Source: Kamptonema formosum PCC 6407
Lineage (GTDB): Bacteria > Cyanobacteriota > Cyanobacteriia > Cyanobacteriales > Microcoleaceae
Length of the DNA: 48,450 bases
Reading direction: 5' to 3'
NCBI RefSeq assembly: GCF_000332155.1
Contig: NZ_KB235903.1
Location: forward strand, 809,015-857,464
Shown here: positions 35,172-43,478 of the stretch, piece after piece
How positions within the stretch are numbered: position 1 is the stretch's first letter
How the letters are laid out: every line of letters begins with the position of its first letter
Position numbers and translations under genes: made by a program
Notes under the pieces: generated by a model
Told to the model about the DNA's origin: nothing
The model's input: the letters and a program-made list of their open reading frames with translations, nothing else
The model's database searches: none

Positions 35172-36044
35172 ATGAGCCCTAAAACAATAGCAGTAATCAA
35201 TTTCAAAGGTGGTGTAGGAAAAACCACAGTCAGTTGGTGTCTAGGGAAAGTGCTTTCCGAAGAAACAAACTGGCAAACTTTAATGTTTGACCTCGACCCA
35301 CAAATGTCATTAACTGAAGCCATCGGACTAAATGAAAATACAGGTCATTTAGATGACAAATTTGGCAAGTGGTACGAAAGATCTATTAAATATCGCCAAA
35401 CCATTTATGATGCTATTGAAGTTTTTAGAAAAGCCGGAAGTAATTTTAAATTTCCTGTTGGTTTTGACAGTATATATGAAATTGATGAGCAGTTGCATTT
35501 TATCCCGTCAGTTGAAGAATTGTACTGGTTAGAACTTGAGGGATTTCAAGCAAAAAATGTTAAAGATTTTATCCGTAGTTTTGTGGGCAAAATCACAAAT
35601 TCTTCCCATTTACCAAATTATGACTTTATCCTTTTTGACTGTTCTCCTTCCTTTAACCTACTTTCCTACAGCGTACTCTCCTGCTGCGACTTGGTATTAA
35701 TTCCTGTAAATCCTGATTATTTTGGTTCCAGAGGATTGAGCTTACTTCTCAACTCTCTCAAAAGAAGAATAGAACCTTTTCCTTTTCCCAAAATAGCTGT
35801 ATTTATGAATAAAGCCAAAACCTACGGAGGTCTGCTGACAAATGAAGTACAATTTTACATGAGAGAGGATAAGAGGATTTGCGCTGAAGCAGCCGCAGAG
35901 AATAACATACCAATTAAGTTTTTGGAATCTACTATTCGAGAAACTGTGGGAATTAAACGGGCAATAAATGAAGGAGAATTACCCGCAGACATAGTAACAG
36001 ACTTTGACGAATTGTGGCGCGAATGTGCGGAGTATCTGAAATGA
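35172..36044 (+). CDS. ParA/MinD-superfamily ATPase
   Basis: A 290-residue deviant-Walker ATPase. KGGVGKTT at residues 12-19 includes the signature Lys12 and P-loop Lys17; the switch regions appear as FDLDPQMSLTEAI and FDCSPSFNLLSYSVLSCCDLVLIPVNPDYFGSRGL. ParA proteins dimerise on ATP and use DNA-bound gradients to move plasmids, chromosomes or protein assemblies. No N-terminal helix-turn-helix is present, so this is the short type. The gene downstream overlaps by 4 bp (ATGA), the standard way ParA is coupled to its adaptor. The signature Lys separates it from the typical carboxysome-positioning McdA of cyanobacteria. Cargo unknown. Confidence 0.93.
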   Translation: MSPKTIAVINFKGGVGKTTVSWCLGKVLSEETNWQTLMFDLDPQMSLTEAIGLNENTGHLDDKFGKWYERSIKYRQTIYDAIEVFRKAGSNFKFPVGFDSIYEIDEQLHFIPSVEELYWLELEGFQAKNVKDFIRSFVGKITNSSHLPNYDFILFDCSPSFNLLSYSVLSCCDLVLIPVNPDYFGSRGLSLLLNSLKRRIEPFPFPKIAVFMNKAKTYGGLLTNEVQFYMREDKRICAEAAAENNIPIKFLESTIRETVGIKRAINEGELPADIVTDFDELWRECAEYLK

Positions 36045-36493
36045 AAAAAGAAGAAATGTTTCAGAATGATGACGAAGAGATTGTAGAGCTAACTGACGAA
36101 ATTACTGAACTTAAAGCAATAATGCGAGAAGTTTCTAGAAAATTGACTCGGATTGAAACTAAGGTGAAGCGTGGATTAAATTCTGCCCCAAAAAACTCGG
36201 AATCAAAAGTATCTCAACTCACTTCAACTGCTAACGAATCTCAGAATTTATCTCCTGAACAGGTACTAGAGGTTTATGAAGAACTCCGTTTAAAAGCTAA
36301 AGCTGGAAATGAGGAAGAAGTCAAGCAGAAATTGTCGGATATGAACTTAACCGATCTCAATCTTCTCTGCTGGGAATTAGGCGCATCTGTGAGAGGAAAA
36401 ACTCCCTCGCGGAAAAAAATGCTTGATGCTATTCTTGGCAGAATCAAACAGAGTTTGATGCTTTCACGGCATATCGATCGCAAGATGCTATAG
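36041..36493 (+). CDS. Small coiled-coil partner of the ParA ATPase, with a SAP/Rho-N-like C-terminus
   Basis: A 150-residue protein whose ATG (36041) overlaps the ParA stop in an ATGA. Its layout: charged N-terminus, heptad-like coiled coil (EIVELTDEITELKAIMREVSRKLTRIETKVKR, about 12-45), a Ser/Asn-rich linker, and a C-terminal helical module whose LTDLNLLCWELGASVRGKTPSRKKMLDAILGRIK resembles SAP or Rho-N-type DNA/RNA-binding helices. This fits an adaptor between ParA and a cargo (DNA or protein). I do not recognise a named family. A longer frame from 36014 exists but would run inside ParA. The TAG stop is shared with the end of a MITE-like element. Confidence 0.82.
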   Translation: MKKEEMFQNDDEEIVELTDEITELKAIMREVSRKLTRIETKVKRGLNSAPKNSESKVSQLTSTANESQNLSPEQVLEVYEELRLKAKAGNEEEVKQKLSDMNLTDLNLLCWELGASVRGKTPSRKKMLDAILGRIKQSLMLSRHIDRKML

Positions 36494-36589
36494 CTAGGGA
36501 TTAGGGGCTAGGGGCTAGGGGAAGAAGGGAATAGAATGAATGGTTTTAGGAATTCAGAACGTCCTAACCCCCAAGACGGTTGCGATATA
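36488..36589. mobile_element. MITE-like element, degenerate copy
   Basis: Starts with CTATAG (covering the stop codon of the ParA partner), then a GGGGCTA heptamer run, GAAGAAGGGAATAGAAT, GGTTTTAGGAATTCAGAA, GTCCTAAC and a GATATA end. It aligns in order with the 128-bp element at 44521-44648, whose ends are long inverted repeats. The left inverted arm is missing here. Confidence 0.6.
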
Positions 36590-36602
36590 AAGTTTTCAAC
36601 AC

Positions 36603-38267
36603 TTAAATTGGAGAGCTTTCTATAATTTTTTTCTCTTTAAGCTGTTGGCCTCTTGATAAATTTTTTAGCACGAGTTTTTGAGGGTTTTCAGCTTCTAGTT
36701 GCTGCTCAATTTTGGGTAACTTAAATACCACTCCTGCCAACATCCAGTAATAAACCGTTACTGGATCGACATCTAAAGGATAGTATTGAGGATTGACGCT
36801 AATAAAGCCAATAAATACCCAAAAACTAGCCCCGTAAATTCGCAAACTTCGGTCACGCACAGAGCGGTAAGCTTTGAAAGTTAGGAAAGTTAAGTGCAAA
36901 AACATCATTTGAAATGCAATTGCACCAGGATAGCCAAGTTCGTATATCAGCTTGGGTTGGTAGGTTTCAATTAACTGTGTAGCACCTAAAAAACGGGTGG
37001 AATTGGTAGCTTTGCCCAACCCGATACCTAATAAATGTCCGTCAATAAAATTATGGCTTTGTTGAAATTGATTAAATAGAAATTGTTGAGGCGGTGCAGC
37101 ATTCCAACGACTGACAAAACTCTCCCACCTTTGTTCAACTATTTGTGGGTTAGTGGCAGCACCTATACAGAGGAGAATGGTTAAACCTACGCCAATGGGA
37201 ATAAACCGTTTAAAGTTAACCAATTCACCTGTAAGAATTAGTAGAATCACAATAGCAACCGGAACAACAATTAAGGCAGCTCTTTGACCAGAAATAACAG
37301 CATTTATAAACACTAATGCCATACCTCCTAAACCCATCATCCGCCACCACAAGGAAGGATCGCTAAAGGCAGAAGCGAAAGTTAAAAAGGCATTAGCAAT
37401 TAAAAACCATGCCCACTGCCAAGGTGCTACAAACGTCCCAGGTAGGCGGATCATATTTACCTCTGGACTAAATACAAGCGATCCTCCTACAAAACACTTG
37501 GCAGTTAAAGTTGCTTTAAATAACAGCTCTCCCGTCAGTCCTCTAGTGCCTGGACATTTCCCACTTGTTAACATAAAATATTGAATTAAACCGAGAGTAC
37601 AACAAGCGATTGCCAGCAGCAAGTGCATCCGGGTAAAAAATAACAAATCCTGTTTATTACGAATTAAATAATACATACAAGGAATTAGTGCCGAGTATCC
37701 GAGCAGCACTTTCAATCCTAGAATTCCTTGTAAAATAGGTTTGTCACGTCCAGGGTTAAGCTGCAATCCTCCATTAGCAAAAATTAGAGTCAAGAAAGCA
37801 AAAACCAACACGATACTAAAAGTGGGAATCAAATTTTTAGGAATTATGAAAGGTAGCCTTTTCTTTTTGCAATTTTGAATCAGCGCAATTAGAGCTGGGA
37901 TGTAGAAAGCATCTTTAGCTATTTGGAAAATTGCATTGCCACCACCTATCCAATAAGTAACTGTACCACTGAAAGGTAAGTAGATGAAAAAAGCCCAAAG
38001 AGCTTGACGAGGATATTTATAGGAAAGCATTAAAATTGCCGCACCGCCACCCCCGGCAATAGCTATTTTAACCTTACCTAGTAATAAGAAAATCATCCCA
38101 ATTAATGCACCAATAGATCCAAAAGTAGCGAACGCTTTCATGGCTTCTTGCTTTTGGCGTGCTGCTTTGCGCTTTTGTACAGCTAGTGCCTTCTTGGTGA
38201 GTTTTGGGGTGTTAGTAATGCTTCGCTTCTGTTTCGATTTCTTGGATTTGCGCTTGCTTTTCAACAT
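36603..38267 (-). CDS. hpsL: O-antigen ligase-like membrane protein, probable hormogonium polysaccharide protein HpsL
   Basis: A 554-residue membrane protein. The N-terminal about 45 residues are extremely basic (KSKRKSKKSKQKR...KALAVQKRKAARQKQ), then about 11-12 membrane segments. YPRQALWAFFIYLPFSGTVTYWIGGGN and IRLPGTFVAPWQWAWFLI match what I recall of HpsL, the O-antigen ligase/polymerase-like protein of the hps locus needed for hormogonium polysaccharide and gliding in Nostoc punctiforme. A long periplasmic loop (FESRWNAAPPQQFLFNQFQQSHNF... about 395-440) fits the Wzy/WaaL fold. If correct it polymerises or ligates an exopolysaccharide. No other hps gene lies nearby. ATG at 38267; sppA lies upstream, separated by repeats. 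Confidence 0.78.
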   Translation of the reverse strand: MLKSKRKSKKSKQKRSITNTPKLTKKALAVQKRKAARQKQEAMKAFATFGSIGALIGMIFLLLGKVKIAIAGGGGAAILMLSYKYPRQALWAFFIYLPFSGTVTYWIGGGNAIFQIAKDAFYIPALIALIQNCKKKRLPFIIPKNLIPTFSIVLVFAFLTLIFANGGLQLNPGRDKPILQGILGLKVLLGYSALIPCMYYLIRNKQDLLFFTRMHLLLAIACCTLGLIQYFMLTSGKCPGTRGLTGELLFKATLTAKCFVGGSLVFSPEVNMIRLPGTFVAPWQWAWFLIANAFLTFASAFSDPSLWWRMMGLGGMALVFINAVISGQRAALIVVPVAIVILLILTGELVNFKRFIPIGVGLTILLCIGAATNPQIVEQRWESFVSRWNAAPPQQFLFNQFQQSHNFIDGHLLGIGLGKATNSTRFLGATQLIETYQPKLIYELGYPGAIAFQMMFLHLTFLTFKAYRSVRDRSLRIYGASFWVFIGFISVNPQYYPLDVDPVTVYYWMLAGVVFKLPKIEQQLEAENPQKLVLKNLSRGQQLKEKKIIESSPI

Positions 38268-38314
38268 TACTCAATCAGTTTAACCTTTAACTGTTCACCG
38301 TTAACAGCTAACGG

Positions 38315-40120
38315 TTAATCAATTCGCAAATTAAAAGGCAAACGAGTATAAATGCCATGAGGGTCATTCATAGATTTTAAAATCATCATTTCATGTTGAA
38401 ATTTATTAAACTCTGCCGTCAGTGGATCGAGCCTTACATCTGGTTTAGAAACGCGAACTCCTGACAATCTTTCCAAAATTCGTTCCTCTAAACTGCGGCG
38501 TTTAGGGTACTCTTCTAAGTGCCAGTTATCTCCTAATTTGGCTTGCTTTGCTGCTGCTTGAATCGCGTTTTCTATACCTCCTATTTCATCCACTAAACCC
38601 AATTGCTTCGCCGCCGAACCCGACCAAACTCGCCCTTGAGCAATTTCTTGTACCTTGGCCAACGGTAGCTTGCGGGACTGTGCTACTTTCTGGGTAAATC
38701 GGTCATAAATTCGATCGACTACTCTCTGTATATTTGCTAATTCTTGAGGAGTTTTGGGACGGGAAATAGTTTCTGAATCTGCATAGCGACCAGTCTTTAC
38801 AGTATCCCAAGAAATGCCATTATTATTAGCTAGCCTTTGGGCATTCATCAGCAAACCAAAAACGCCAATAGAACCTGTAATTGTATTGGGTTCGGCAAAA
38901 ATTCGGTTGGCATTCATCGAGATCCAATAGCCGCCGGAAGCTGCTAAGTTACCCATTGAAACTATTACTGGTTTCTTCTTGCGGGTGAGCACTACTTCTC
39001 GGCCAATTACTTCAGAGGCGGTGGCGCTACCACCGGGACTGTTGACGCGCAGGACTACTGCTTTAACGTTTTCATTTTCTCGCAATTCTCGCAGTTCTTT
39101 AGCAATGCGATCGCCTCCTACTTGAGTTGGGCTACCTTCGCCGTCAACGATGTCACCTTCAGCATAGATCACTGCAATTTGTTTCTTATCGTCAGCACGA
39201 GCATTTTGGGTTTTATTTTCACCAATTTTGGTGTAATTTTTCAGGGTGATTTGCTTGAAAGATTTATTCTCTCGATCTATTCCTGTGAGTTTCTTGAGCT
39301 CTGCAACTATTTCATCAAAGTAAGCGACTTTATCAATCAGCTTGCTGTTGAGAGCTTCATCTGCCATTAAGGTGCCGCGATTGTCTGCGATCGCTTGTAA
39401 TTGACTTGTTTTTAATTTCCGGTTCTGTGTAACTGTATTCAGAAATTCGCTCCAAATATCTCCCAACCACTGTTCTGTTTGTTGCCGATTTTCTGGGCTC
39501 ATTTTTTTGAGCAAAAATGGTTCTACGGCTGACTTATATTTGCCCACACGGGTAACTTGTACGCCAATGCCAAATTTTTCCAGCGCACCTGATAAGAACA
39601 TCTGTTCGCTGCTAAAACCGTTGATTTCTACACCCCCAAGAGGGTTAACAGCAATCGTGTTCGCAACTGAACCGAGATAATATTCCCGTTCTGTCCAGTC
39701 CATATCATAGGCAAAAATGGGTTTTTTTGACTTTTGGAAATTCTGGAGAGCCAAGCGTATTTCCTTGAGATTTGCCCAGCCCGTACTACCGCTATCGGCA
39801 CTACCTTGAAGATATAGTCCGACAATTTTGGGGTCTTTTTTAGCTGTTTCTAAAGCATCTAAAACGCTTCGGAGAGTCATCGTGTCTGAGCGGTCTTCAG
39901 AGAGCGCTTCTCCGATTGTAGTGTTAGGTTTGGAGTCAGTAATGTTTAGTGAAAGGTCTAAAACAATTACAGATTTGTCTTTAACTTGTGGCCCTGATTC
40001 TTTGGAGGCAGCAGCAACTATCAAAATCACCAGTCCCCCAAATCCTAGAGTGAAAATAAGGCCAAGTCCTAGCAGGTTTCCCAGTAAGCTAGCAAAGGTA
40101 TATTTTAGAAAATCTTTCAT
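38315..40120 (-). CDS. sppA: Signal peptide peptidase SppA, 67-kDa type (protease IV)
   Basis: A 601-residue membrane protease that degrades cleaved signal peptides. One N-terminal membrane anchor (about residues 12-37) is followed by two tandem half-domains. The general-base lysine lies in the first half, GKYKSAVEP (Lys196), and the nucleophile in the second half, GNLAASGGYW (Ser395), the expected split Ser-Lys dyad of the long form. VNSPGGSATASEVI and GSIGVFG also match. Cyanobacterial SppA has been linked to light acclimation and phycobilisome turnover. ATG at 40120. It precedes hpsL on the same strand with about 50 bp of TTAAC-type repeats between, so read-through is possible, but function is unrelated. 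Confidence 0.96.
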   Translation of the reverse strand: MKDFLKYTFASLLGNLLGLGLIFTLGFGGLVILIVAAASKESGPQVKDKSVIVLDLSLNITDSKPNTTIGEALSEDRSDTMTLRSVLDALETAKKDPKIVGLYLQGSADSGSTGWANLKEIRLALQNFQKSKKPIFAYDMDWTEREYYLGSVANTIAVNPLGGVEINGFSSEQMFLSGALEKFGIGVQVTRVGKYKSAVEPFLLKKMSPENRQQTEQWLGDIWSEFLNTVTQNRKLKTSQLQAIADNRGTLMADEALNSKLIDKVAYFDEIVAELKKLTGIDRENKSFKQITLKNYTKIGENKTQNARADDKKQIAVIYAEGDIVDGEGSPTQVGGDRIAKELRELRENENVKAVVLRVNSPGGSATASEVIGREVVLTRKKKPVIVSMGNLAASGGYWISMNANRIFAEPNTITGSIGVFGLLMNAQRLANNNGISWDTVKTGRYADSETISRPKTPQELANIQRVVDRIYDRFTQKVAQSRKLPLAKVQEIAQGRVWSGSAAKQLGLVDEIGGIENAIQAAAKQAKLGDNWHLEEYPKRRSLEERILERLSGVRVSKPDVRLDPLTAEFNKFQHEMMILKSMNDPHGIYTRLPFNLRID

Positions 40121-40130
40121 TGTTATTGGT

Positions 40131-40183
40131 TAGTGGTGATTGGTTAGTGGTTAACAGTTAATAGTTAACAGTTAATAGTTGAC
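40131..40183. repeat. GGTTAGTGGT and AACAGTTAAT short tandem copies between sppA and fni
   Basis: Three GATTGGTTAGTGGT-type copies are followed by three AACAGTTAATAGTT-type copies. The latter belong to the same AGTTAAC family seen at 8099 and 23898. The array reaches into the last codons of the isomerase gene. Confidence 0.7.
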
Positions 40184-41214
40184 AAAACTCCAGAATTTTT
40201 TAGATCGTGGAGGTTAGAACTACCTGTACAGAATAGAACTGTGGCGATCTCTGCGATTAAAATTTCAACTAGCTCGTTAACGGCTGCTTCTGATTCGGCT
40301 GCTGCTTGTAGAAGAGGCCATGCTAGTCCAGCTATGTCGGCTCCCAGCGCGATCGCTTTTGCTACATCTAACCCATTTCGCAATCCTCCAGAGGCAATTA
40401 GCGGGACTTTTGGCGCTGCGGTGCGGACGTTAACAATGCACTCGGCGGTTGGTACTCCCCAGTCCGCAAATGTGCTGCCTAGCCTGCGCTGTTTAGCATT
40501 TTTTGCCCGTTCTCCTTCTATTTTTGCCCAAGAAGTGCCACCAGCTCCAGCAACGTCAATCGCACTTACACCAGCTTCGAGTAATTTCATTGCCATCACT
40601 CCAGAAATGCCATTGCCGACTTCTTTAGCAATCACTGGTACTGGCAATTTATAGCACAATTTAGATATTTTATCAAGCAATCCTTTAAAGTTAGTATCAC
40701 CTTCAGTTTGAATGCACTCTTGCAAGGGATTGAGATGCAGAATCAAAGCATCTGCTTCTAAAATATCGATCGCTTGTTGGCATTGTTCTAGACCGTAGTT
40801 ATAGTTTAGCTGCACGGCTCCGATATTAGCAAATAAAAGAATATCAGGAGCTCTCTGCCGCACGGTAAAAGTATCAGCTAATTCCGGCTTTTCTAAAGCT
40901 ACGCGCTGAGAACCAACACCCATTGCAATTTTATAATGTTGGGCAACATCTGCTAAGCGATAATTAATTGTCTGGGCTAATTCAGTGCCCCCAGTCATAG
41001 AAGAAATTAGTAGCGGTGCAGCCATTTTTTTGCCGAGGAATTTTGTACTTAAATCAATCTCGCTCAGACTTAATTCTGGCAAGCAACAGTGAGCAAAACG
41101 GTAGCGTTCGAGTCCATTAGTAGTTTGATGAAACTGTACATCTTCTTCGAGGCAAATACGGATGTGTTCTGCTTTGCGAGTTTGGGTTTGTGCTGAGGGC
41201 GTTAATGGTATCAC
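40165..41214 (-). CDS. fni: Isopentenyl-diphosphate delta-isomerase type 2 (FMN-dependent)
   Basis: A 349-residue flavoenzyme that interconverts IPP and DMAPP, the isoprenoid building blocks. The family pattern is clear: [17 protein letters not shown] at the start, [48 protein letters not shown] (the Glu in the QPEGD-type segment binds the metal), [24 protein letters not shown] and [20 protein letters not shown], the phosphate- and FMN-binding loops. Type 2 enzymes are standard in cyanobacteria. The start is ATG at 41214. The last residues (about 335-349) read into repeat-derived sequence (GVLSTINC), so the tail differs from typical enzymes but is not catalytic. Confidence 0.97.
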   Translation of the reverse strand: MIPLTPSAQTQTRKAEHIRICLEEDVQFHQTTNGLERYRFAHCCLPELSLSEIDLSTKFLGKKMAAPLLISSMTGGTELAQTINYRLADVAQHYKIAMGVGSQRVALEKPELADTFTVRQRAPDILLFANIGAVQLNYNYGLEQCQQAIDILEADALILHLNPLQECIQTEGDTNFKGLLDKISKLCYKLPVPVIAKEVGNGISGVMAMKLLEAGVSAIDVAGAGGTSWAKIEGERAKNAKQRRLGSTFADWGVPTAECIVNVRTAAPKVPLIASGGLRNGLDVAKAIALGADIAGLAWPLLQAAAESEAAVNELVEILIAEIATVLFCTGSSNLHDLKNSGVLSTINC

Positions 41215-41277
41215 GTTTGTTAGTTTTGAATTGGGCAGGTATCAATGATGGTAATATATAAATAAATTTTGTAGGAT

Positions 41278-41721
41278 TTAAGCGATCTCATTCCAGATTT
41301 TAGCTGGGACAAAGCGAGTTAAGTGTCTAACATTTGTAGTAGCGATAACGGTATTTTCACCTTGATTGCTAATAGTGAAAGCCTGTGCTGCTAAAATTAC
41401 ATCTGCATCCAGAGCTTGATTGTTTGCTGTTGGTTGACCTTGTTTTCTTGCATCAGCCCAGAATTCAGCAGCTTTCAACATTACTTCTCTGGTAATAGGA
41501 GTATAGCCAAGTCGATCGATCAGATTGTCGAGGCGTTGAAGTCCCTTCTCTTTATTAAGCCGAAGCAATTCGCGACGAACTTCATAGTCAGCAACTTCTG
41601 ACACTTTTACTGAAATTCCCGCTCGCAGTAAATTTTCCAGCCAAAATTTGATTTCGGGATTGTTCCGAGGGTGGCTAATCATTCCTAGCGGCCCAGCATC
41701 TAACAAAACTATTTTACTCAT
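41278..41721 (-). CDS. PIN-domain protein, probable VapC-like toxin
   Basis: A 147-residue PIN-fold ribonuclease. Acidic residues expected to bind Mg2+ are visible: Asp8 in VLLDAGPLG, a Glu/Asp pair in SEVADYEVRREL, Asp in QALDADVILAAQA, then ATTNVRHL. This fits toxins of vapBC-like systems. The start ATG at 41721 overlaps the preceding small gene by 8 bp. Family call good; whether it acts as a toxin is inferred from the gene pair. The target, usually tRNA or rRNA, is unknown. Confidence 0.87.
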   Translation of the reverse strand: MSKIVLLDAGPLGMISHPRNNPEIKFWLENLLRAGISVKVSEVADYEVRRELLRLNKEKGLQRLDNLIDRLGYTPITREVMLKAAEFWADARKQGQPTANNQALDADVILAAQAFTISNQGENTVIATTNVRHLTRFVPAKIWNEIA

Positions 41722-41926
41722 TAAAAAGTCTCTCTGCTGAAACTATATCTCGCTCTTTGTCAAGTGCTGCTTTTAGTGCTGGCCAGGTTTCTTCATCATA
41801 TCCTGATTCGTCCGTCATCCATTCATCCAGCATATCAATAGTCTTCTGTACTTGTTCTGGAGTTAGAGGTTCTAGTGACGATATAGCTTTGGGTTGAATC
41901 TGTTGTTCTATCTGCTGTGAAGTCAT
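41714..41926 (-). CDS. Antitoxin partner of the PIN toxin
   Basis: A 70-residue acidic protein that ends inside the start of the PIN gene (8-bp overlap), typical for antitoxin-toxin operons. It consists of a polar N-terminus, a helical segment (LTPEQVQKTIDMLDEWM) and a charged C-terminal stretch (YDEETWPALKAALDKERD), a layout common in cyanobacterial PIN antitoxins. There is no clear DNA-binding domain. A GAG/TTAA leader gives a weak ribosome site. Family name not recognised; the call rests on size, composition, overlap and partner. Confidence 0.75.
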   Translation of the reverse strand: MTSQQIEQQIQPKAISSLEPLTPEQVQKTIDMLDEWMTDESGYDEETWPALKAALDKERDIVSAERLFNE

Positions 41927-42249
41927 GCTGTTTAACTCTAGGTTGTTTAGGTACGGAGACTATTGTAACTCTTTTTCACTCCGCTAGTGCGATCGCACTT
42001 CTTACTATAGCCTATTGATATCCATGAATACACTTTAAATCGAGCGCAAATTTCATCAGGCATGAGCTGGGATTACTAATTAGTATTTTAGTATTTTAAG
42101 CTAATTTATATTAATATTTCGAGAGCAATTAGCATCCTCACAGCCACTTGCGATCGCACCAGCCTTCACTACTCCTCAAACCCCAAGTATTTTTACTCAG
42201 CCTCCAATCTCTTCCTCAAAGACAGCAAGTGTGATACAATGCTAAAACT
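41927..42249. other. Gene-free 323 bp upstream of the cobalamin riboswitch
   Basis: Very AT-rich (especially 42070-42125), with HIP1-type sites near 41990 and 42150. This should hold the promoters of the riboswitch operon and of the antitoxin gene. No gene, tRNA or repeat array is visible. Confidence 0.4.
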
Positions 42250-42368
42250 CAGTCGGTTCTAGCGGGGAGCACCCGCTAGAGGTAACGGGGAAAGTTCGGT
42301 GCAAATCCAACGCTGTCCCGCAACTGTAAAGGAGAAATCACCCAAATCTCCAAGCCAGAATGCCCACC
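42250..42368 (+). promoter_or_regulatory. Cobalamin (adenosylcobalamin/methylcobalamin) riboswitch
   Basis: The conserved core is clear: a 5' arm CGGTTCTAGCGGGGAGCA with hairpin GCGGG-AGCA-CCCGC, AAAGTTCGGTGCAAATCC, AACGCTGTCCCGCAACTGTAA, and the B12 box AGCCAGAATGCC at 42353-42364. These match the cobalamin-riboswitch consensus GGTGC-AATCC-...CGCTG-CCCGC-ACTGT-...AGCCAG-ATGCC. It lies 36 bp before the cbtB ribosome-binding region, so B12 probably shuts the operon by sequestering the ribosome site, although premature termination cannot be excluded. The presence of cobalt and B12 genes downstream supports it. Confidence 0.95.
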
Positions 42369-42407
42369 ACTGTTTTAATTATTCTAAATTCATCAGCGAG
42401 GTACATG

Positions 42408-42599
42408 ATGACTACGCAATCACTTCTTTTAGTTCAGAAACAGACAGCAAACTTTGCTTTATCAAAAGCACTACAAGCGACACTCTATATCTCGCTTTGT
42501 GCTTTAAAACTCTGGACAATTTACTTCGCCAGTCATCCAGCAGTTCACAACAAAGTACATTCTCTACGTCATCATACTTTGATGGTTAGTTGCCATTAA
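42408..42599 (+). CDS. cbtB: CbtB-type cobalt transporter subunit
   Basis: A 63-residue membrane protein with one hydrophobic segment (about residues 15-35) and a His-rich tail VHNKVHSLRHH...VSCH, the C-terminal signature of CbtB (H-N-x-VH-x-x-RH ... CH). CbtB is a predicted cobalt transport subunit found under B12 riboswitches. It is normally paired with CbtA, which is missing here. The ATG at 42408 follows GCGAGGTACATG; an alternative ATG 3 bases earlier is possible. The frame open to 42360 runs back into the riboswitch and is not coding. First gene of the operon. Confidence 0.85.
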   Translation: MTTQSLLLVQKQTANFALSKALQATLYISLCALKLWTIYFASHPAVHNKVHSLRHHTLMVSCH

Positions 42600-42648
42600 A
42601 GCTGTCAGAAATAGCCATCAGCTTTAATAGTAGCAAACCAAAACTAAA

Positions 42649-42954
42649 ATGTCAAAATTCAAGTTAATGCCGCTCAGCATCATTTTTGTGATGAGCATTA
42701 CTGTCTATGGTTGGGTAGGGTTTTTACAAGTAACAAAACCAACAGTCCGACTGAGCGTAGAGCCGCCTCTAAGTCAAATTGTATCATTTGAGCAGAAGCT
42801 ACCGCGCCTCAGTCACCAGTGAAATTGACACTGCAAGCAGTAGATAAAGCAGGTAAACCTTCTGACTTTATCCGTTCCTGAAAATTGGTTGAAATATCGT
42901 AACTTTTGTTGGCAAATTGTTGGACTTATCACCCCAATTTCAGGGTGGAATTAG
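42649..42954 (+). pseudogene. Decayed membrane-anchored gene in the B12 operon, frame-shifted and internally deleted
   Basis: From the ATG at 42649 a 57-residue frame (MSKFKLMPLSIIFVMSITVYGWVGFL..., one membrane segment) ends with TGA at 42822. One frame over, coding sequence continues as APQSPVKLTLQAVDKAGKP (to about 42862), then in the third frame as LTLSVPENWLKYRNF... to a stop at 42954. The order fits an N-terminal anchor, an immunoglobulin-like beta domain (LQAVDKAGKP) and a later segment, with the middle lost. So two frame changes and a deletion, or sequencing errors for the frame changes. I recall intact homologues of this layout in cyanobacterial B12-riboswitch operons but could not check. 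Confidence 0.6.
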
Positions 42955-42979
42955 ATTAAATTCTCAGGATGATTCATTG

Positions 42980-43366
42980 ATGAAAACTCAACATACTCTA
43001 TTTGTTTGTACCGCCTGCGCTAGCATTTGGAAAGATGGAAAACGAGAAGGTAAAAGCGGCGGCGAACACCTATTAGAACAAGTCTCGCACTTAGCAAAAA
43101 ATTGGGAATTGCGAGATGATTTCCAGATTCAAGAAGTCAACTGCATGAGTGCTTGTAATCGTTCTTGTGCCGTTTCTTTTGCCGCTTCTGGGAAATATAC
43201 TTATCTCTTCGGTGACTTACCCGCCAACGAAGGTGAAAGTGCCGCCGCAGTGCTAGAATGTGCTAGCCAATACTATGCAAAACCTGATGGTTTATTGCCT
43301 TGGTCGGAGCGACCAGAACCGCTAAAAAAAGGCATCGTTGCCCGGATTCCACCGCTACCAAATTAA
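42980..43366 (+). CDS. DUF1636 family thioredoxin-like metal-binding protein
   Basis: A 128-residue protein of the DUF1636 family. It starts as HTLFVCTACASIW and has VNCMSACNRSCAVSFAASGKYTY, so four or more cysteines (CTAC, NCMSACNRSC) that probably coordinate a metal or an [2Fe-2S] cluster in a thioredoxin-like fold. DUF1636 genes co-occur with cobalamin synthesis and cobW genes, as here. I start at the ATG at 42980, since the 21 codons before it, back to 42917, are remnants of the upstream pseudogene. An AGGA lies about 12 bases upstream. Possible role: cobalt chaperone or cobalt sensor. Confidence 0.88.
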   Translation: MKTQHTLFVCTACASIWKDGKREGKSGGEHLLEQVSHLAKNWELRDDFQIQEVNCMSACNRSCAVSFAASGKYTYLFGDLPANEGESAAAVLECASQYYAKPDGLLPWSERPEPLKKGIVARIPPLPN

Positions 43367-43478
43367 TCCGTAATGCCTCCCCCTGGGTGGTAATTGAACT
43401 GCCCAGAGAGCGACGTTACGGAAGCATTACGTATGCAGTCCCAAACAATCACAAATAGTAAAAATTACTGGACTTTCC

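Noticed and set aside
35172-36493. McdA/McdB carboxysome-positioning pair
   Set aside because: The ATPase keeps the signature lysine of the deviant Walker box (Lys12), unlike the cyanobacterial McdA that I know, and no carboxysome genes are nearby.
42299-42404. Open frames through the cobalamin riboswitch leading into cbtB
   Set aside because: They overlap the structured RNA core; CbtB-like sequence starts only after the ribosome site near 42400.
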